37,409 nt of DNA from Gemmatimonadales bacterium (GTDB lineage: Bacteria; Gemmatimonadota; Glassbacteria; GWA2-58-10). Location: NCBI GenBank assembly GCA_024278175.1, contig JAJRTS010000009.1:1-37409 (forward strand), written 5' to 3'. The notes beneath the pieces were generated by a model. The model was not told the origin of the DNA and searched no databases. It saw nothing but the letters and a program-made list of their open reading frames with translations. The position numbers and the translations under genes are program-made. Positions 29,331 through 37,382 of this stretch are shown one piece after another. The stretch's first letter is position 1. Each line of letters begins with the position of its first letter.

Positions 29331-31226
29331 TCAGTTCTGTCCTTGATCGGCCGCCGCCTGGCTGTCGGCGGTGTCGGACCGTGGGGTATTATTCCGAAAG
29401 TCCTTGACGTCCATACTTTTCATCAACTCGGAACTGAACAGCGAGAAAAATGCCTGCATCCTGCTGGAAACCAGCTGGTCAAAAAGCCGCTTGCGGTTTT
29501 CCTCAAGCTGGCTCATGTCGGCCTTTTTGTGCTCAAGCGGTTCCAGCAGATAATACAGACGCTCGGTCTCAATCAGAGGGCTCTTTAGCCATATCGGCAG
29601 GCCGAACGCCGTGCCGATAAATTCGTTGTTGCGGCCCATGCCGGTTAAGCCGCTGGCGCGGCTGAACATACCGCTTGTGTCCACGGGCAGGCCCTTGTCA
29701 ACTGCGAACGCGGTCAGGTTGTCGTAGTCATCGTAGCCGGCAAGCAGCGGCTCGATCCGGCCGCGGGCCAGCTCCTTCTTGGCCTCCAGCACAAGCAACC
29801 GCCGGATGGACGCTCCGGCCTCCTCCAGCGGGATCAGGCCCTTTTTCTTGCGAGCGATCACCCTGGCCAGCATCACCATGTCACCGGTCGAGGAGCCCTG
29901 GGCTATCACGTTTATCGGATAACTCAACTGGTTTTCCTTGGCGCTGTAAAGAAAATCGAGCAGCTCGCGGGTAACCTGCAATCCGGGAATCTGGTTGCCC
30001 ACCGTGAATTCACCGGTCTGGCTGACAACGAAGCCGCTGTCGGTGGCTACGGCGGTGAACGTGGCCGTCTGAGCGCTCATCAGCTTGCGAAGGTTGCGGG
30101 CCCGGGAGCGCACATTGCGCAGCGTCTTGCGCCCGGGAACGACCTTAAGCAATATCCGCCGCGCTTTCACCTGGCGGACCCCGTCGTTGGTGCGAACACT
30201 GTCGGTGCGCACGATCTGGTAGCCGGAAGCGGTCAGTGTGGGAGGGCTGGTCTCGCCCGGTTTCTGGGAGAACGCCAGCCTGGCCATTTCCTCGTCCGTG
30301 TAATCGCCGCGGGCAAACCAGCCCAGGTCACCACCGCTGGAGGCCAGAGGGTCCTGCGAATAACGCGCGGCCAGGCTGTCCCACTGCTCGCCCTTGGCCA
30401 GCATGGCTGCCACGGCGGTCAGCGAGTCGAGCGTGGCGGCGCTGTCCTGGGCCCCCGGAGTCAGCGGCAGCAGGATATACTCGAGCTGGGCGGTTTCGGG
30501 TCGATTGTATTGATCCTTGTGTTTTTCGTAGTAGGCGGCAACTTCCTCGTCGCTTACCCGTACTTCGCTGTCGGCGATAATCGAGTCAGGATCGAATTCG
30601 ACATAGACCACGCTCACTTTTTCCTGCACGGAGCGGAAAGCCCGTTCGACTTCCGCGTCTGTCAGCTTGCTGAGCGAACCGACTTCGAGGAACAGCTTGA
30701 GGCTGGGAATTTTCTGCCGGGCTTCGCGTTCGAGCTCCAGCACCAGACTGGCCGCGGCGGGGTTGGCGAGCAGGGCGAGGTACTTGTCGAAATCGAAGCG
30801 TCCGTCGGTTTGCAACTGCGGGGACTCGCGCAACTCCTGGATCGGGTTGCCACGGATGTACTCGATTACCTCGCTGTCGTATACGTCGATCGAGCGGCGG
30901 TCGTAGGCCTGGCCGAGCACGATGTCGTTGACCAATTCGTTCCACACCTGGTCGGCGATCTGGTCGATCTCCCAGGCCGAGAGATTGCCGCTGGCACGCT
31001 GGCTGCTGGCCATGTTGACCGTGTTCTGCACGCGCATCTCGTAACTGCTGCGGTCTATCTTCTCTCCGGCCACCTCGCCGGCGTATTTCATCCCCTGCAG
31101 TTCTTCCTGGCTCTGCTGGAGCAGGTAATCGTCAAGACCGGTGAGTGTGACAGCCATCCAGCCGACAAAGAAAAAGATGAGGACGTAGAAGATGATCTTC
31201 ATGTTATTTCTGAATGTCTGCATCAT
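29331..31226 (-). CDS. SurA/PpiD-like periplasmic folding factor with PPIC domain
   Basis: A 631-aa protein anchored by one N-terminal membrane segment (MKIIFYVLIFFFVGWMAVTL, about 9-28), then a large periplasmic part. The SurA-N-like region (YAGEVAGEKIDRSSYEMRVQN ... QIADQVWNELVNDIVLGQAYDRR) is followed by a parvulin/PPIC domain at about 240-350 (AQLEYILLPLTPG ... KGEQWDSLAARYSQDPLASSGGDLGWFARGDYTDEEMARLAFSQKPGETSPPTLTASGYQIVRTDSV). This is the PpiD layout, a chaperone with peptidyl-prolyl isomerase ancestry that helps outer-membrane and secreted proteins fold after Sec export. The family usually has two PPIC domains; part of a second, degenerate one may exist downstream (about 350-450). The start pair ATG 31226/31223 follows AGAGAGG. 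A TATAAT box lies at 31252-31247 on the minus strand. Confidence 0.9.
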   Translation of the reverse strand: MMQTFRNNMKIIFYVLIFFFVGWMAVTLTGLDDYLLQQSQEELQGMKYAGEVAGEKIDRSSYEMRVQNTVNMASSQRASGNLSAWEIDQIADQVWNELVNDIVLGQAYDRRSIDVYDSEVIEYIRGNPIQELRESPQLQTDGRFDFDKYLALLANPAAASLVLELEREARQKIPSLKLFLEVGSLSKLTDAEVERAFRSVQEKVSVVYVEFDPDSIIADSEVRVSDEEVAAYYEKHKDQYNRPETAQLEYILLPLTPGAQDSAATLDSLTAVAAMLAKGEQWDSLAARYSQDPLASSGGDLGWFARGDYTDEEMARLAFSQKPGETSPPTLTASGYQIVRTDSVRTNDGVRQVKARRILLKVVPGRKTLRNVRSRARNLRKLMSAQTATFTAVATDSGFVVSQTGEFTVGNQIPGLQVTRELLDFLYSAKENQLSYPINVIAQGSSTGDMVMLARVIARKKKGLIPLEEAGASIRRLLVLEAKKELARGRIEPLLAGYDDYDNLTAFAVDKGLPVDTSGMFSRASGLTGMGRNNEFIGTAFGLPIWLKSPLIETERLYYLLEPLEHKKADMSQLEENRKRLFDQLVSSRMQAFFSLFSSELMKSMDVKDFRNNTPRSDTADSQAAADQGQN

Positions 31227-31284
31227 GGCTGAAAAATACCTCTCTGATTATATTTAACTGGGAACGGCCGCGAATTCGTTGCGC

Positions 31285-31540
31285 TTAACCCGGATTATTC
31301 ACGAAGCCTGATTTGTTCGAGAGCAAGGAAGCAGAGGCGCCGCTGTACTGACGTACCGCAAGCCACTGATGACGCAGCCAATCGGACAAAGCAGGCGAGC
31401 CGAAGGTAAAAAATCGCTGTCTTTTACCTTAGCAGGATCATTTTTACAAATCGGGTCGGGCTTTGGGCAGTATTTCAGTAAGTTGTAATATGTTTCCCGT
31501 TAAAGAAGTGGGCGATATTTTTATGAATAATCCGGGTTAA
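31285..31540. mobile_element. 256-bp MITE-like element with 17-bp inverted ends including TTAA duplications
   Basis: TTAACCCGGATTATTCA (31285-31301) and its exact complement TGAATAATCCGGGTTAA (31524-31540) face each other. Read as TTAA | CCCGG...CCGGG | TTAA, this is a 248-bp element (31289-31536) with 13-bp terminal repeats flanked by TTAA target duplications. That format is shared with IS1380/piggyBac-type elements. Inside there is an AAGGTAAAA/TTTTACCTT hairpin and no coding frame. It occupies the middle of the 593-bp gene-free interval 31227-31819. The rest of that interval is AT-rich DNA with nothing recognised (31541-31660) and the TPR-gene promoter. Confidence 0.65.
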
Positions 31541-31721
31541 ATGGCATGGGTTAAAATGCAGCCCATAACTCAATATCCGCTAAAACTATAATCACCTTAG
31601 ACAAAGGTCAATTAAATAATACGTTTCGCCTTCGATTATCTAACCGGGCCGGGCTGTAGCCGCCACTTGGGGGCGACGGGCCGCCGGGGACTTGTATTGG
31701 TGTGCGGGGGGATGTTTTGAG

Positions 31722-31750
31722 TTGACTTTGATTTTTGCGACAACTATCTT
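31722..31750 (+). promoter_or_regulatory. Sigma-70-type promoter for the TPR-aroQ-efp-acc gene group
   Basis: TTGACT (31722-31727) and TATCTT (31745-31750) are 17 bp apart, giving a start near 31757 and a leader of about 63 nt before ATG 31820. The genes downstream to accC run on one strand with small gaps, so this promoter may drive several of them. Confidence 0.65.
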
Positions 31751-31819
31751 AATCGGCAACGATACCCGGCCTGTGTGATAGAGGCCGGAACAACTTGCGC
31801 AACGGATTGAGCGGATACG

Positions 31820-32677
31820 ATGAGGCTGCAAGAGGAAATCAGGGAGCTGGAGCAGAGGTTCGCTCAGGCTCCGGACTCGCGTCTGTTCCTGCCTCTGGCC
31901 GACGCTCTGCGACGGGCCGGGGAACTGGAGCGGGCGGCCAAACTCTGCCGCGAGGGTTTGCAGCGCTATCCGGATTTCAACAGCGCCAGAATTCTGCTGG
32001 GCGAGACCCTGGCGGAGCTGGGTGAGCTGGACGAGGCCGTCCGGGAATTGGAACAGGCGGCGGCTCTGGATGCCGGCAGTAGCAGGATCAAGACTCTGCT
32101 GTCCTCGATTGCCGGGAAGATGGGCGCCGGGCAGGCCGAAGGCGACGAGCTCTCCGGTGAGCAGGTGGAGCCGTCTGCCGATGAGCCGGGGGAACAGAAG
32201 CAGGGTGCGGCTGGAGCCGAACCCACCAACGAGGCCGGAGAAATGTTTGTTACCCATACCCTGGGCGATATATACCGGATGCAGGGCCACGATCTCAAGG
32301 CGCTCGAGGTCTACCGCAAGCTGCTTGACGAGGGCCACGACGACCCTGTGTTAAAACGTAAAGCCGATGAACTGGCCCGTAAGCTGGCCGGGAGTGAGGC
32401 AGCCGGTGGGCCGGATGAGCCTGCGGCCGGCGTGCGGGAAGTCCAGCCTGCCCCGGCCGGGGTCGTTGCGCCGCCGGCCGGCGGCGAGGGGCCGTTCGAG
32501 GAGCGGATAGACGCGATTTTTCATTTCCTGCTGGGCGATTCCCCCGAGCACGCCGAAATGTCAGCGCCCGCTGCGTCGCCGGCCGCTGCGGCCGGAAAGG
32601 ACGCGGCAGGCAGTGGCAGCGGTGATTTCGTGGACATGCTGGAGGAGTGGGTCGGCGATCTGAAACGGGGGATGTGA
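31820..32677 (+). CDS. Cytoplasmic TPR-repeat protein
   Basis: A 285-aa soluble protein without a signal peptide. The N-terminal ~95 residues form about three tetratricopeptide-like helices pairs ([60 protein letters not shown]). A disordered acidic linker follows, then one more repeat ([31 protein letters not shown]) and a low-complexity Ala/Pro/Gly tail ending in [17 protein letters not shown]. The partner is unknown. It is the first gene of the group containing aroQ, efp, accB and accC, with aroQ starting 1 nt after its stop. No enzymatic motif is present. Confidence 0.8.
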   Translation: MRLQEEIRELEQRFAQAPDSRLFLPLADALRRAGELERAAKLCREGLQRYPDFNSARILLGETLAELGELDEAVRELEQAAALDAGSSRIKTLLSSIAGKMGAGQAEGDELSGEQVEPSADEPGEQKQGAAGAEPTNEAGEMFVTHTLGDIYRMQGHDLKALEVYRKLLDEGHDDPVLKRKADELARKLAGSEAAGGPDEPAAGVREVQPAPAGVVAPPAGGEGPFEERIDAIFHFLLGDSPEHAEMSAPAASPAAAAGKDAAGSGSGDFVDMLEEWVGDLKRGM

Positions 32678-32678
32678 A

Positions 32679-33125
32679 ATGAGCCGGATCGCAGTGATCA
32701 ATGGGCCTAATCTTAATATGCTCGGCCGGCGGGAGCCTGGAATATATGGCTCCGGCAGCCTGGAGGATATTCAGCGCGCGTTGAGCGGGCGCTTCCAGGG
32801 GCGGGCGGAGCTCGGCTTCCACCAGTCGAACTCCGAGGGCGAGTTAGTGAGCCTGATCCAGACCCTGGCGGGTGCGGCTGACGGGATTCTGCTTAACGCC
32901 GGAGCCTACACGCACACCAGCGTTGCTATCCGCGATGCCCTGCTGGCGGTGGATATCCCGTTCGTGGAGGTTCACCTTTCCAATGTGCACGCCCGCGAAC
33001 AATTCCGCCACGGCAGCCTGATGGCCGATCTGGCCGTGGGGGTGGTGGCCGGTTTCGGCGCCGCCAGTTACGAGCTGGGGCTGGAAGGCCTGCTCGGTTA
33101 TCTGGGGGGGCGGGAATCTCCCTGA
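32679..33125 (+). CDS. aroQ: Type II 3-dehydroquinate dehydratase
   Basis: A 148-aa cytoplasmic enzyme that converts 3-dehydroquinate to 3-dehydroshikimate in the shikimate pathway, working as a dodecamer. The whole family pattern is present: [18 protein letters not shown] with the active-site Tyr23 and the mobile Arg17/18, [31 protein letters not shown] (Asn73, His79), [16 protein letters not shown] (His99, catalytic; Ser101) and [14 protein letters not shown] at the end. Length is normal. It starts 1 nt after the TPR-gene stop. aroQ next to efp and acc genes is a common bacterial arrangement. The structured element at 33131 begins 6 nt after its stop. Confidence 0.97.
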   Translation: MSRIAVINGPNLNMLGRREPGIYGSGSLEDIQRALSGRFQGRAELGFHQSNSEGELVSLIQTLAGAADGILLNAGAYTHTSVAIRDALLAVDIPFVEVHLSNVHAREQFRHGSLMADLAVGVVAGFGAASYELGLEGLLGYLGGRESP

Positions 33126-33130
33126 GAGTC

Positions 33131-33249
33131 GTGTTGAAAAACGGCCGCCAGGGGAATTCAGTTCTCGAGGGTCAGTCAGGGGCTGGTTCACATACCCTTG
33201 GGCGGCCAACCGGGCAAAATATTTCATTTAGGGCGTTGAGTGGTTTTTT
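33131..33249 (+). promoter_or_regulatory. Structured leader element, copy 2 (switch-like RNA before efp)
   Basis: A 119-nt segment between aroQ and efp, homologous to 6016-6133. Shared blocks include GTGTTGA, AAAACGG, CCCTTGGGCG, CCGGGCAA, AGGGCG and TGAG, ending in TTTTTT (33244-33249). CUCGA (33164-33168) can pair with UUGAG (33236-33240), where copy 1 has CUCAG/CUGAG. The same strand (UCGA, 33165-33168) can alternatively pair with UUGA (33134-33137). The hairpin CCC-UUGG-GCGG-CCAA-CC-GGG (33195-33214) matches copy 1, with UUGG/CCAA replacing UUGG/CCGG. The U-run ends 40 nt before the efp start. Regulatory function is inferred. Confidence 0.55.
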
Positions 33250-33289
33250 GGGGCGCCCCTGCTGGAAACGGATGCAGGAGGAAAGCAAG

Positions 33290-33850
33290 TTGGCAAGTAC
33301 CGCTGATTTCAGGAACGGAATGGTAATCGAGCTTGACGGTGTGCTGATGCAGATTGTTGACTTCCAGCATGTCAAGCCGGGCAAGGGTGGCGCTTTCGTG
33401 CGCACCAAGCTTAGAAAGGTAATGACCGGCGCCGTGCTGGACAAAACTTTCCGCGCGGGGGAAAAGGTGGATGAGGTCCGCCTGGAAAACAGGACCATGC
33501 AGTACCTTTATCCCGATGGCGATCTGTATTATTTCATGGACAACGAGACGTTCGAGCAGTTTCCGGTCAGCAAAGACGTAATCGGCGACCAGGTGCTCTA
33601 TCTCAAGGAAAATATCGAGGTCAACGGGTTGTTCCGCGAAGACAGCCTGCTGATAGTGGAACTGCCGTTTTTCGTCAATCTGAAAGTTGTCGATACCGAT
33701 CCAGGGATCAAGGGCGATACGGTCAGCGGCGGGAGCAAACCGGCCAAACTCGAAAGCGGAGCGATGGTCAACGTGCCGCTGTTTATCGAGGTGGGTGACA
33801 TCCTGAAGGTCGACCGCCGCATAAACGAATACCTCGAAAGGGCCAAGTAA
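33290..33850 (+). CDS. efp: Translation elongation factor P
   Basis: EF-P binds the ribosome beside the P-site tRNA and relieves stalling at proline runs. The start was set at TTG 33290 because AGGAGG lies 8 nt upstream and the resulting N-terminus, (M)ASTADFRNGMVIELDG, is exactly where the family begins; this gives 186 aa, the usual length. The longer frame, which includes an ATG at 33273, overlaps the ribosome-binding site. The loop residue that is post-translationally modified in many bacteria is a lysine here (K32 in VKPGKGGAFVRTK). Domains II and III follow: FMDNETFEQFPVSKD, VELPFFVNLKVVDTDPGIKGDTVSGGSKPAKLESGAMVNVPLFIEVGD, and DRRINEYLERAK. A structured element with a U-run precedes it within the operon. 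Confidence 0.96.
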   Translation: MASTADFRNGMVIELDGVLMQIVDFQHVKPGKGGAFVRTKLRKVMTGAVLDKTFRAGEKVDEVRLENRTMQYLYPDGDLYYFMDNETFEQFPVSKDVIGDQVLYLKENIEVNGLFREDSLLIVELPFFVNLKVVDTDPGIKGDTVSGGSKPAKLESGAMVNVPLFIEVGDILKVDRRINEYLERAK

Positions 33851-33894
33851 CCATTCGGCCCGGACCGTCTACCCCATAGCGAAAGAGAGTCAAA

Positions 33895-34383
33895 GTGGCT
33901 AAAGAGCATGCTTCGGAACCGAAAAAAAAGGACTTTATGGACATCAGGTACCTGAAGAAGCTGATCAAGGTGGTCGAGGACAGCCAGATCAGCGAGCTCG
34001 AAATCGAGGAGCAGGGCAGCGGCAGGGTCAAGATCGTCAAGAATCTTTTGTCCGGCGCCCAGCCCGTGGTCCATTTACCGGTCGCGCCGCAGACGGCAAC
34101 GCAGCCGGCACCGGCCGCCGGGGAAAAAGCTGACTCGAACCTGTTTGAGATCACCTCGCCGATGGTGGGCACGTTTTATCGCGCACCCAGCCCCGGCGCG
34201 GCGTCGTTCGTGGAAGTGGGCGACAGGGTAAAACCGGGCCAGACACTGTGCATTCTCGAGGCCATGAAGCTGATGAACGAACTGGAGTGCGAGGTGGCCG
34301 GAGTGGTGAGCGAGATCTGCGTGGAAAACGCGGAGCCGGTGGAGTTCGGCACCCGGCTGTTTCTGATCGAGCCGGAGGGTTAA
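33895..34383 (+). CDS. accB: Biotin carboxyl carrier protein of acetyl-CoA carboxylase
   Basis: AccB carries the biotin that shuttles CO2 between biotin carboxylase and carboxyltransferase in malonyl-CoA synthesis, the first step of fatty-acid synthesis. The 162-aa protein starts at GTG 33895, with GAGAG upstream. The N-terminal segment DIRYLKKLIKVVEDSQISELEIEEQGSGRVKIVK is typical, and a Pro/Ala-rich linker covers about 57-80. The biotinyl domain begins at ITSPMVGTFYRAPSPGAASFVEVGD. The biotinylated lysine is K125 in the motif EAMKLMNE. Its stop TAA directly abuts the accC start, so the two are made together. Confidence 0.97.
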   Translation: MAKEHASEPKKKDFMDIRYLKKLIKVVEDSQISELEIEEQGSGRVKIVKNLLSGAQPVVHLPVAPQTATQPAPAAGEKADSNLFEITSPMVGTFYRAPSPGAASFVEVGDRVKPGQTLCILEAMKLMNELECEVAGVVSEICVENAEPVEFGTRLFLIEPEG

Positions 34384-35724
34384 TTGGCCTCTTTTAAAAA
34401 AGTGCTGATCGCCAACCGGGGCGAGATCGCCCTACGGGTGATCCGCGCCTGCAAGGAACTCGGGATCGGCACGGTGGCTGTCTACAGTCAGGCCGACCAG
34501 GAGTCCCTGCACGTACGCTTCGCCGACGAGGAAGTCTGTATCGGTCCCGCCCCGGCGGGGGCCAGCTATCTCAATATCCAGCGTATTCTGGCTGCGGCCG
34601 AAATTACCAACGCCGAGGCGATCCATCCCGGCTATGGGTTCCTGGCCGAGAACGCCGAATTCAGCGACATCTGCGCCCGGAGTGGCTACACGTTTATCGG
34701 CCCTACGCCCGAGAACATCCGTAACATGGGCGACAAGGCCACCGCGCGCAGGGTGATGATCGAGCATAAGGTGCCCGTGGTCCCCGGCAGCCAGGAGACT
34801 GTCGCCACCGTGAAGGAGGCGCTGAAAATCGCCGCCGGGATCGGCTACCCGGTGATTCTCAAGGCCACCGCCGGCGGCGGTGGCAAGGGGATGAGGGTGG
34901 CACGCGAGGAGAGCGAACTCAGGGGCGCGTTCGATATTGCCCGCGCCGAGGCGCACAGCGCGTTCGGCAACTCCGAGCTCTATATCGAGAAATACCTGAT
35001 CCGGCCCCGCCATGTGGAGCTGCAGGTGATGGCGGACAGCCACGGCAACGTGGTCCATCTGGGCGAGCGCGACTGCTCGATCCAGCGTCGTCACCAGAAG
35101 CTGATCGAGGAGTCCCCCTGCCCGGTGCTGACCCCCGAGCTGCGTGAGCGGATGGGAGATGCGGCCGTGCGGGCAGCCCAGGCTATCGACTATGTGGGCG
35201 CCGGCACGGTGGAGTTCCTGCTCGACAGCGACCGGAATTTCTACTTCATGGAGATGAACACCAGAATTCAGGTGGAGCACCCGGTTACCGAGATGGTGAC
35301 CGGATACGATCTGGTCAAGGAGCAGATTTCCGTGGCCGCCGGCAACAGGCTCTCCTTCGGCAAGGACGATATCCGCCTCGACGGCCACGCCATCGAGTGC
35401 CGGATCAACGCCGAGGACCCCAGGCGCGATTTCATGCCCTCGCCGGGCCAGATCACCACATTCCATCCGCCGGGAGGACCCGGAGTGCGGGTGGACACCC
35501 ATATCTACCAGATGTACAAGGTGCCGCCCTACTACGATTCCCTGCTGGCCAAGCTGATTGTCCACGGCCGCGACCGCGCCGAGGCTCTGGCCAGGCTGGA
35601 ACGCTCGCTGGAGGAATTTATCATTCTGGGCGTGCCGACCACTATCGATTTCCATCGCGAGATTATCCACGACAAGCGGTTCGTGGCAGGCGATGTGGAC
35701 GTGCAGTTTCTGGAAAAATACTGA
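34384..35724 (+). CDS. accC: Biotin carboxylase subunit of acetyl-CoA carboxylase
   Basis: AccC uses ATP and bicarbonate to carboxylate biotin on AccB. The 446-aa protein starts at TTG 34384 directly after the accB stop. Landmarks are [22 protein letters not shown], the ATP-grasp glycine loop [11 protein letters not shown] (160-170), [18 protein letters not shown], and the metal- and biotin-binding [18 protein letters not shown] (about 287-304). The end is [31 protein letters not shown]. Length and order are normal. The carboxyltransferase genes are not in the window. The stop codon TGA (35722-35724) forms the first bases of the inverted-repeat element that follows, suggesting that element inserted at or replaced the original gene end. 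Confidence 0.97.
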   Translation: MASFKKVLIANRGEIALRVIRACKELGIGTVAVYSQADQESLHVRFADEEVCIGPAPAGASYLNIQRILAAAEITNAEAIHPGYGFLAENAEFSDICARSGYTFIGPTPENIRNMGDKATARRVMIEHKVPVVPGSQETVATVKEALKIAAGIGYPVILKATAGGGGKGMRVAREESELRGAFDIARAEAHSAFGNSELYIEKYLIRPRHVELQVMADSHGNVVHLGERDCSIQRRHQKLIEESPCPVLTPELRERMGDAAVRAAQAIDYVGAGTVEFLLDSDRNFYFMEMNTRIQVEHPVTEMVTGYDLVKEQISVAAGNRLSFGKDDIRLDGHAIECRINAEDPRRDFMPSPGQITTFHPPGGPGVRVDTHIYQMYKVPPYYDSLLAKLIVHGRDRAEALARLERSLEEFIILGVPTTIDFHREIIHDKRFVAGDVDVQFLEKY

Positions 35725-35879
35725 TGGCTTCGTAAAAAGCCCATCTACTTCGTTGCGTTAGATTATCTCGTCAGGTGCAGCGCAGGCGTAAGTACGCCTC
35801 ATTTCTCGAAATCTACGCGCCTCGTATCTGGAGTTTTTTACTTTGCCATCGGCAAAGCAGACTTTTTACGGCAGCATCA
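35722..35879. mobile_element. 158-bp MITE-like element with imperfect 18-bp inverted ends, overlapping the accC stop
   Basis: TGATGGCTTCGTAAAAAG (35722-35739) and CTTTTTACGGCAGCATCA (35862-35879) are inverted repeats matching at 14 of 18 positions. Inside are two perfect small hairpins, AGGCGTA/TACGCCT around an AG loop and CTTTGCC/GGCAAAG around ATC. No frame is present. It begins the 572-bp gene-free interval 35725-36296. It resembles, from memory, a short repeat family common in Deltaproteobacteria and other genomes; this was not checked. It may also act as the accC terminator. Confidence 0.55.
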
Positions 35880-35933
35880 ATACGGAGTTGTAGTTATTCC
35901 GCTTTTCCCCCCGCTCCCCGCCCGGGGTTGACC

Positions 35934-36051
35934 TCCGGCCGGGCCGTTACCGGCCGGACGAAAGCCTGGTTGCCTTTTGGGCATGGCTTATCGGAAATGG
36001 GCTGTTCGCGCGAAAGGGGGTATCACCGTAACTTTCCGTAGATCCGTTTTT
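35934..36051 (+). other. Structured intergenic segment with three stems and a T-run
   Basis: Three consecutive pairings are visible. The first is TCCGGCCGG/CCGGCCGGA (35934-35942/35950-35958, 7-nt loop). The second is AAGCC...TGCC-loop-GGCA-GGCTT (35962-35989). The third is CGGAAA/TTTCCG (35992-35997/36033-36038), followed by TTTTT (36047-36051). It lies upstream of the promoter of the dockerin gene, so it is more likely a terminator region or small RNA than that gene's leader. It does not contain the conserved core of c-di-GMP or TPP riboswitches. The remaining DNA up to 36219 shows nothing recognisable. Confidence 0.4.
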
Positions 36052-36219
36052 CCCATTCTGATAGCGGGCGGACCGCGCGCGGTGGACTTTGTGATGTTTC
36101 CTGCCCGCCGTGGCTATCCGGTTCGGTTGCAGCCCCGGTGTGGTCCGGCTGGCAGGTAGTGGACCGCCGGACGTTTTGTGAAAATCAGGTGTACCGGTGT
36201 TTAGCGGGCGCTAATGTTG

Positions 36220-36248
36220 TTGACAAACTTACGAAAAAGTTGAATTTA
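36220..36248 (+). promoter_or_regulatory. Promoter for the cohesin-like/dockerin gene
   Basis: A consensus -35 box TTGACA (36220-36225) is followed after 17 bp by AATTTA (36243-36248), in an AT-rich stretch about 50 nt before ATG 36297. AAGGGGGA upstream of the ATG is the ribosome-binding site. Confidence 0.55.
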
Positions 36249-36296
36249 TTGTTGCATCATTGCAGAGCGATAACTTTTAGCCAAGGGGGACCGGTT

Positions 36297-37382
36297 ATGA
36301 AAATTTTAACAGGATTGCCGGCGATTTTGCTGGCGGTGATGGTTTTTTTCGGCGCGGCAGTGGCCGCCGAGCAGGACTACACCTGGACGATCAGCGGGGA
36401 ATTGAAAGGCGATGCCGACACCAACCTGATCTATGTTGGCGTTACCAGCGATTCGTTGCTCACCGCCGCCACGGTGGAAGTGCATTACGACACCACGTTG
36501 CTGGAATTCGTACCCTATGGCAACCCCGCCGACTATCTGACCGGCAGGACGACCGTTTTTACCCAGGCGCCTATTACCAGCCCGGACTCAAACTCGAATT
36601 TCGTGAGGGTTGTCCTGTTTGATCTCGCCCTGGGCATTCCGCCCGGAGAGGGCAACGTGCTCAAGTTTAAATTCCGGGTCAAGGCCGGTGTACCCGGTGG
36701 AACACAGACTGCGTTGACCTTGACTCGCAGGAAGGGTTCCCCCCAGCTTGCCACGCAGCAGTTTGAGATCGAGGGCAGCATCTGGGACAGCCCCGGCGAC
36801 CCGAAAGATTTCAGCTGGAAGATGAAGGGCCTGGCGGTGGCCGATTCCGCAGCGGCCGAAGTCTATATTCTGATGACCAACACCACCTGGATAGCCGACA
36901 TGGCCCTGGACATTACCTATGACGCCCAGGTGCTGGAAATCGCCGATCCGGCAGCGGATGTAACGCTGCTGGGCCGGGCCGCCGACATTAATCTGAGCGT
37001 TACTCAGCCCGCTGGAGCAGGCAGCGCCAGGCTCACTTTTTCCAGCCCGTCGAGCACACCTCCGTTCCCGGTGATCGAGTCCGGTAACGGCAAGATAGTA
37101 GGGATTAAGTTTAATGTCACTGGCTCCCTGCCGGCCGGGGGCTCGACTGATATCGCCCTGAAACTCTCCGATGGCACGGCACTGGTCACTCATCAACTGG
37201 ATGCGCGAGCCTATTCCGGGCCCACGGCCGATGTGGATGGTAACGGCTCGACATCTATTTTCGACGTGCTCGAATTCCTCTCCCTCTGGCAGAATGCGCC
37301 AACGAGCCCTTTTACCGATGTCAACGGCGACGGGAAATCGGACATTTTCGACCTGCTGGAAATCCTGAAAGCTCTCAGGTGA
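36297..37382 (+). CDS. Secreted protein with two cohesin-like domains and a C-terminal dockerin type I module
   Basis: A 361-aa exported protein. The signal peptide covers about residues 1-23 (ILTGLPAILLAVMVFFGAAVAAE). Two related beta-sandwich units follow at about 28-160 and 175-305. Both have the cohesin-like order: VEVHYDTTLLEFV ... GNVLKFKFRVKAGVPGGTQTALTL in the first, LDITYDAQVLEIADPAADV ... GKIVGIKFNVTGSLPAGGSTDIAL in the second. The end carries two dockerin EF-hand-like repeats, DVDGNGSTSIFDVLEFLSLW (about 311-330) and DVNGDGKSDIFDLLEILKAL (about 341-360), with Ca2+-binding Asp/Asn positions. In cellulosomes such modules bind each other. In other bacteria isolated dockerin-like ends are common and may serve surface attachment instead. 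ATG 36297 follows a good ribosome-binding site and gives the signal peptide; the frame is open upstream but has no reason to be used. Confidence 0.85.
   Translation: MKILTGLPAILLAVMVFFGAAVAAEQDYTWTISGELKGDADTNLIYVGVTSDSLLTAATVEVHYDTTLLEFVPYGNPADYLTGRTTVFTQAPITSPDSNSNFVRVVLFDLALGIPPGEGNVLKFKFRVKAGVPGGTQTALTLTRRKGSPQLATQQFEIEGSIWDSPGDPKDFSWKMKGLAVADSAAAEVYILMTNTTWIADMALDITYDAQVLEIADPAADVTLLGRAADINLSVTQPAGAGSARLTFSSPSSTPPFPVIESGNGKIVGIKFNVTGSLPAGGSTDIALKLSDGTALVTHQLDARAYSGPTADVDGNGSTSIFDVLEFLSLWQNAPTSPFTDVNGDGKSDIFDLLEILKALR

Noticed and set aside
33131-33289. N-terminal extension of EF-P in the open frame from 33131
   Set aside because: It translates the structured leader, the U-run and the ribosome-binding site; family N-termini begin at 33290.
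34432-35670. 412-codon open frame on the - strand
   Set aside because: Exact antisense shadow of accC; low-complexity His/Gly/Leu composition.
35934-36040. Possible c-di-GMP or TPP riboswitch before the dockerin gene
   Set aside because: Fragments such as GGACGAAAGCC and GTATCACC occur, but the rest of either consensus is missing and the segment lies upstream of the promoter.
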